Of a DNA stretch of 6,224 nucleotides, positions 5,022 through 6,224 are shown piece by piece. The DNA comes from Segatella salivae DSM 15606. Its GTDB lineage: Bacteria; Bacteroidota; Bacteroidia; Bacteroidales; Bacteroidaceae. The notes beneath the pieces were generated by a model. It was given only the letters and a program-made list of their open reading frames with translations. It was not told the origin of the DNA and did no database searches. Each line of letters starts with the position of its first letter. Positions within the stretch are counted from its first letter, which is position 1. The translations under genes and the position numbers were made by a program. The stretch covers positions 3,173,971-3,180,194 of the forward strand of contig NZ_GL629647.1 in the NCBI RefSeq assembly GCF_000185845.1, written 5' to 3'.

Positions 5022-6224
5022 ATCGCCATTTCGGTTTAGAGATAATCATCCGACTCATCACATCATCATGACTTTCAAACCTTTCCTTTGGAGCATGTGT
5101 GGGAGATTGAGTCTTTACCTTTTGTGTGGGAGACTCTTCTATTGAATCTTGCTTAATTTCTTGTGATAAACCGCTTTGTTCATTTTCCTTTTCCTCTTCT
5201 TCTTGTTCTTCTGGCGGTGCAAGCGTAAGCGCAATCTTTCTATCCAACTCGGCAGCTTCACTTTTAAGTGAGCGGAGCTCGTCCTCTTTCTTCCAAGAAC
5301 TGTTAGCAATATTAGTATAAACATCTTTATTTGCAACAACCTTTGCCATTTCTTTTTCATGCGACTCTATCACCTTTGGAATACGCTCCAAGGCGTTAAT
5401 GAAGTTCTGACACGCAAGTTTCGGGTCTGTTGCCAACTTACCGTTATTATAGGTATAGTAGATACTCTCCTGCCCTTTCACAAAAAAGCGGTTCAATGAA
5501 CAGTCAAACAAATCCTTGGAAGTACTCTCTGTCTTGACCATTATGGAAAAACCATAAATCTCACCGATTTTGTTGTATTCACCCTTGGTGCGAGCTTTCT
5601 CGTCTATTTCTTGCAGACGTGCAGCAATGATCTTGATGTCAGTGCTGTCTTCCACACCTTTGATTGTCAGTTTATTGACGGGCAGTCCCTCCGTATCATG
5701 CTCTACACGCTGCTCAAAGAGAGCCAGGTCTGACTGTGCCTCTTTGATTTTATCCGTATGGAAGGATACAGAACTCTCAATCTCTGCCAACTTGCCCGTT
5801 GCTGCATCACGTTCCCGGAGGAAGTTCTTGCGCTCTGATTCCAAGGTGGCAATCTTCTTATCCAATCTTGCTTTCTCTAAAAGGTCGGTATTACCTGAAA
5901 GCACCGCTACATATTCGGAGAAGTTCATGCCGCTGTCCTCATCCATCGAGCCCTCGTCAATGGTACGACTACCGAGCGTATTGGTCTTCAACTGATTGAT
6001 AAACAATTGCTTGTTATGCAGCAGATTGAACTTGTAGCTGTCCAGTGACCGCTCTACGGCATAGATAATCACATCAACCTTGTTGTCCGCAAACTCCTTG
6101 GCGATAAGGTTTCCCTTGCGCACAGCTCGTCCGTTACGCTGCTCTAAGTCCGAAGGTCGCCAAGGCGTGTCCAAATGATGGACCGCAACGGCACGTTGTT
6201 GAGCATTCACACCAGTACCCAACA
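5020..6224 (-). CDS. C-terminal part of a giant SNF2-type helicase protein (start outside window)
   Basis: The visible 400 residues are the end of a larger protein whose frame stays open through the right edge; the first codon in view (TTG at 6222) is an internal Leu, not a start. Residues 2-6 (GTGVN) and SDLEQRNGRAVRKGN (24-38) are helicase motifs V and VI of the SNF2/superfamily 2 type. This is the end of the second RecA lobe, with the motif VI arginines present. Coiled-coil-like stretches lie at about 113-175 and 285-332. A very acidic patch (338-348, EEQEEEEKENE) and a disordered Ser/Thr/Pro-rich stretch follow, then a basic C-terminus (SKPKWR). In Bacteroides mobile elements such C-termini belong to proteins near 2000 residues, often with an N-6 adenine methylase domain, reminiscent of phage anti-restriction proteins such as P1 DarB. 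Those upstream parts are not visible here, so the role is inferred. The gene converges on the toxin gene and ends in the shared terminator. Confidence 0.85.
   Translation of the reverse strand, partial: LGTGVNAQQRAVAVHHLDTPWRPSDLEQRNGRAVRKGNLIAKEFADNKVDVIIYAVERSLDSYKFNLLHNKQLFINQLKTNTLGSRTIDEGSMDEDSGMNFSEYVAVLSGNTDLLEKARLDKKIATLESERKNFLRERDAATGKLAEIESSVSFHTDKIKEAQSDLALFEQRVEHDTEGLPVNKLTIKGVEDSTDIKIIAARLQEIDEKARTKGEYNKIGEIYGFSIMVKTESTSKDLFDCSLNRFFVKGQESIYYTYNNGKLATDPKLACQNFINALERIPKVIESHEKEMAKVVANKDVYTNIANSSWKKEDELRSLKSEAAELDRKIALTLAPPEEQEEEEKENEQSGLSQEIKQDSIEESPTQKVKTQSPTHAPKERFESHDDVMSRMIISKPKWR

Noticed and set aside
4960..5145. 61-codon open frame starting in the toxin gene end
   Set aside because: It runs through the terminator hairpin and antisense to the SNF2 tail, with no domain or ribosome site.
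5570..5995. 141-codon open frame on the plus strand
   Set aside because: It is antisense to the SNF2 C-terminus. The Ser/Leu-rich translation is what is expected opposite a Glu/Lys-rich coiled coil.
1..6224. CRISPR array, tRNA, rRNA, insertion sequence ends or attachment site
   Set aside because: No spaced direct repeats, tRNA-like cloverleaf, transposase or integrase gene, or long terminal inverted repeats were seen. The element boundaries are probably outside the window.

Overview
The window looks like part of an integrative or conjugative element from a Bacteroidales bacterium (Bacteroides/Prevotella type). Three things suggest this. There is a textbook Bacteroidetes promoter (TTTG, 19 nt, TATCTTTG) ahead of the toxin-antitoxin pair. 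Most starts lack a strong Shine-Dalgarno and are preceded by A/T-rich sequence. The gene families (small HTH proteins around a Toprim primase-ATPase, a DUF6088/AbiEii pair, and a giant SNF2-helicase protein) are typical of Bacteroides mobile elements. Species cannot be read from the sequence.

Left part (about 166-3237, + strand): a tightly packed four-gene operon. It encodes a Cro/CI-type HTH regulator, a coiled-coil plus MerR/excisionase-like HTH protein, a 686-residue protein joining a zinc-less primase-like N-terminus and Toprim domain to a RecA/RepA-like ATPase, and a second excisionase-like HTH protein. Every junction overlaps (10, 4 and 13 nt), so translation is probably coupled. The set resembles the small-regulator plus primase modules of Bacteroides mobilizable elements such as NBU1, and its likely job is element replication and control of excision. 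No integrase or relaxase gene lies in the window.

Middle part (about 3288-4967, + strand): a self-contained type IV toxin-antitoxin / abortive-infection module. An AbiEi-like antitoxin (DUF6088) is followed 3 nt later by an AbiEii-like nucleotidyltransferase toxin. It has its own promoter, overlaid by two inverted repeats. One lies between the -33 and -7 boxes, and the other fills the short leader and abuts the start codon. These are good candidates for antitoxin autoregulation sites.

Right part (5020-6224, - strand): the C-terminal 400 residues of a very large SNF2-type helicase protein (motifs V and VI, coiled coils, acidic tail) that begins beyond the right edge. It converges on the toxin gene. 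A perfect 14-bp hairpin terminator separates the two and probably serves both directions; the helicase stop codon lies in its T tract.

The layout reads as a defence/stabilisation cassette placed between the replication module and the SNF2 gene of a mobile element. The families are known. The most interesting parts are the promoter architecture of the toxin-antitoxin pair and the pair of similar HTH proteins bracketing the primase.
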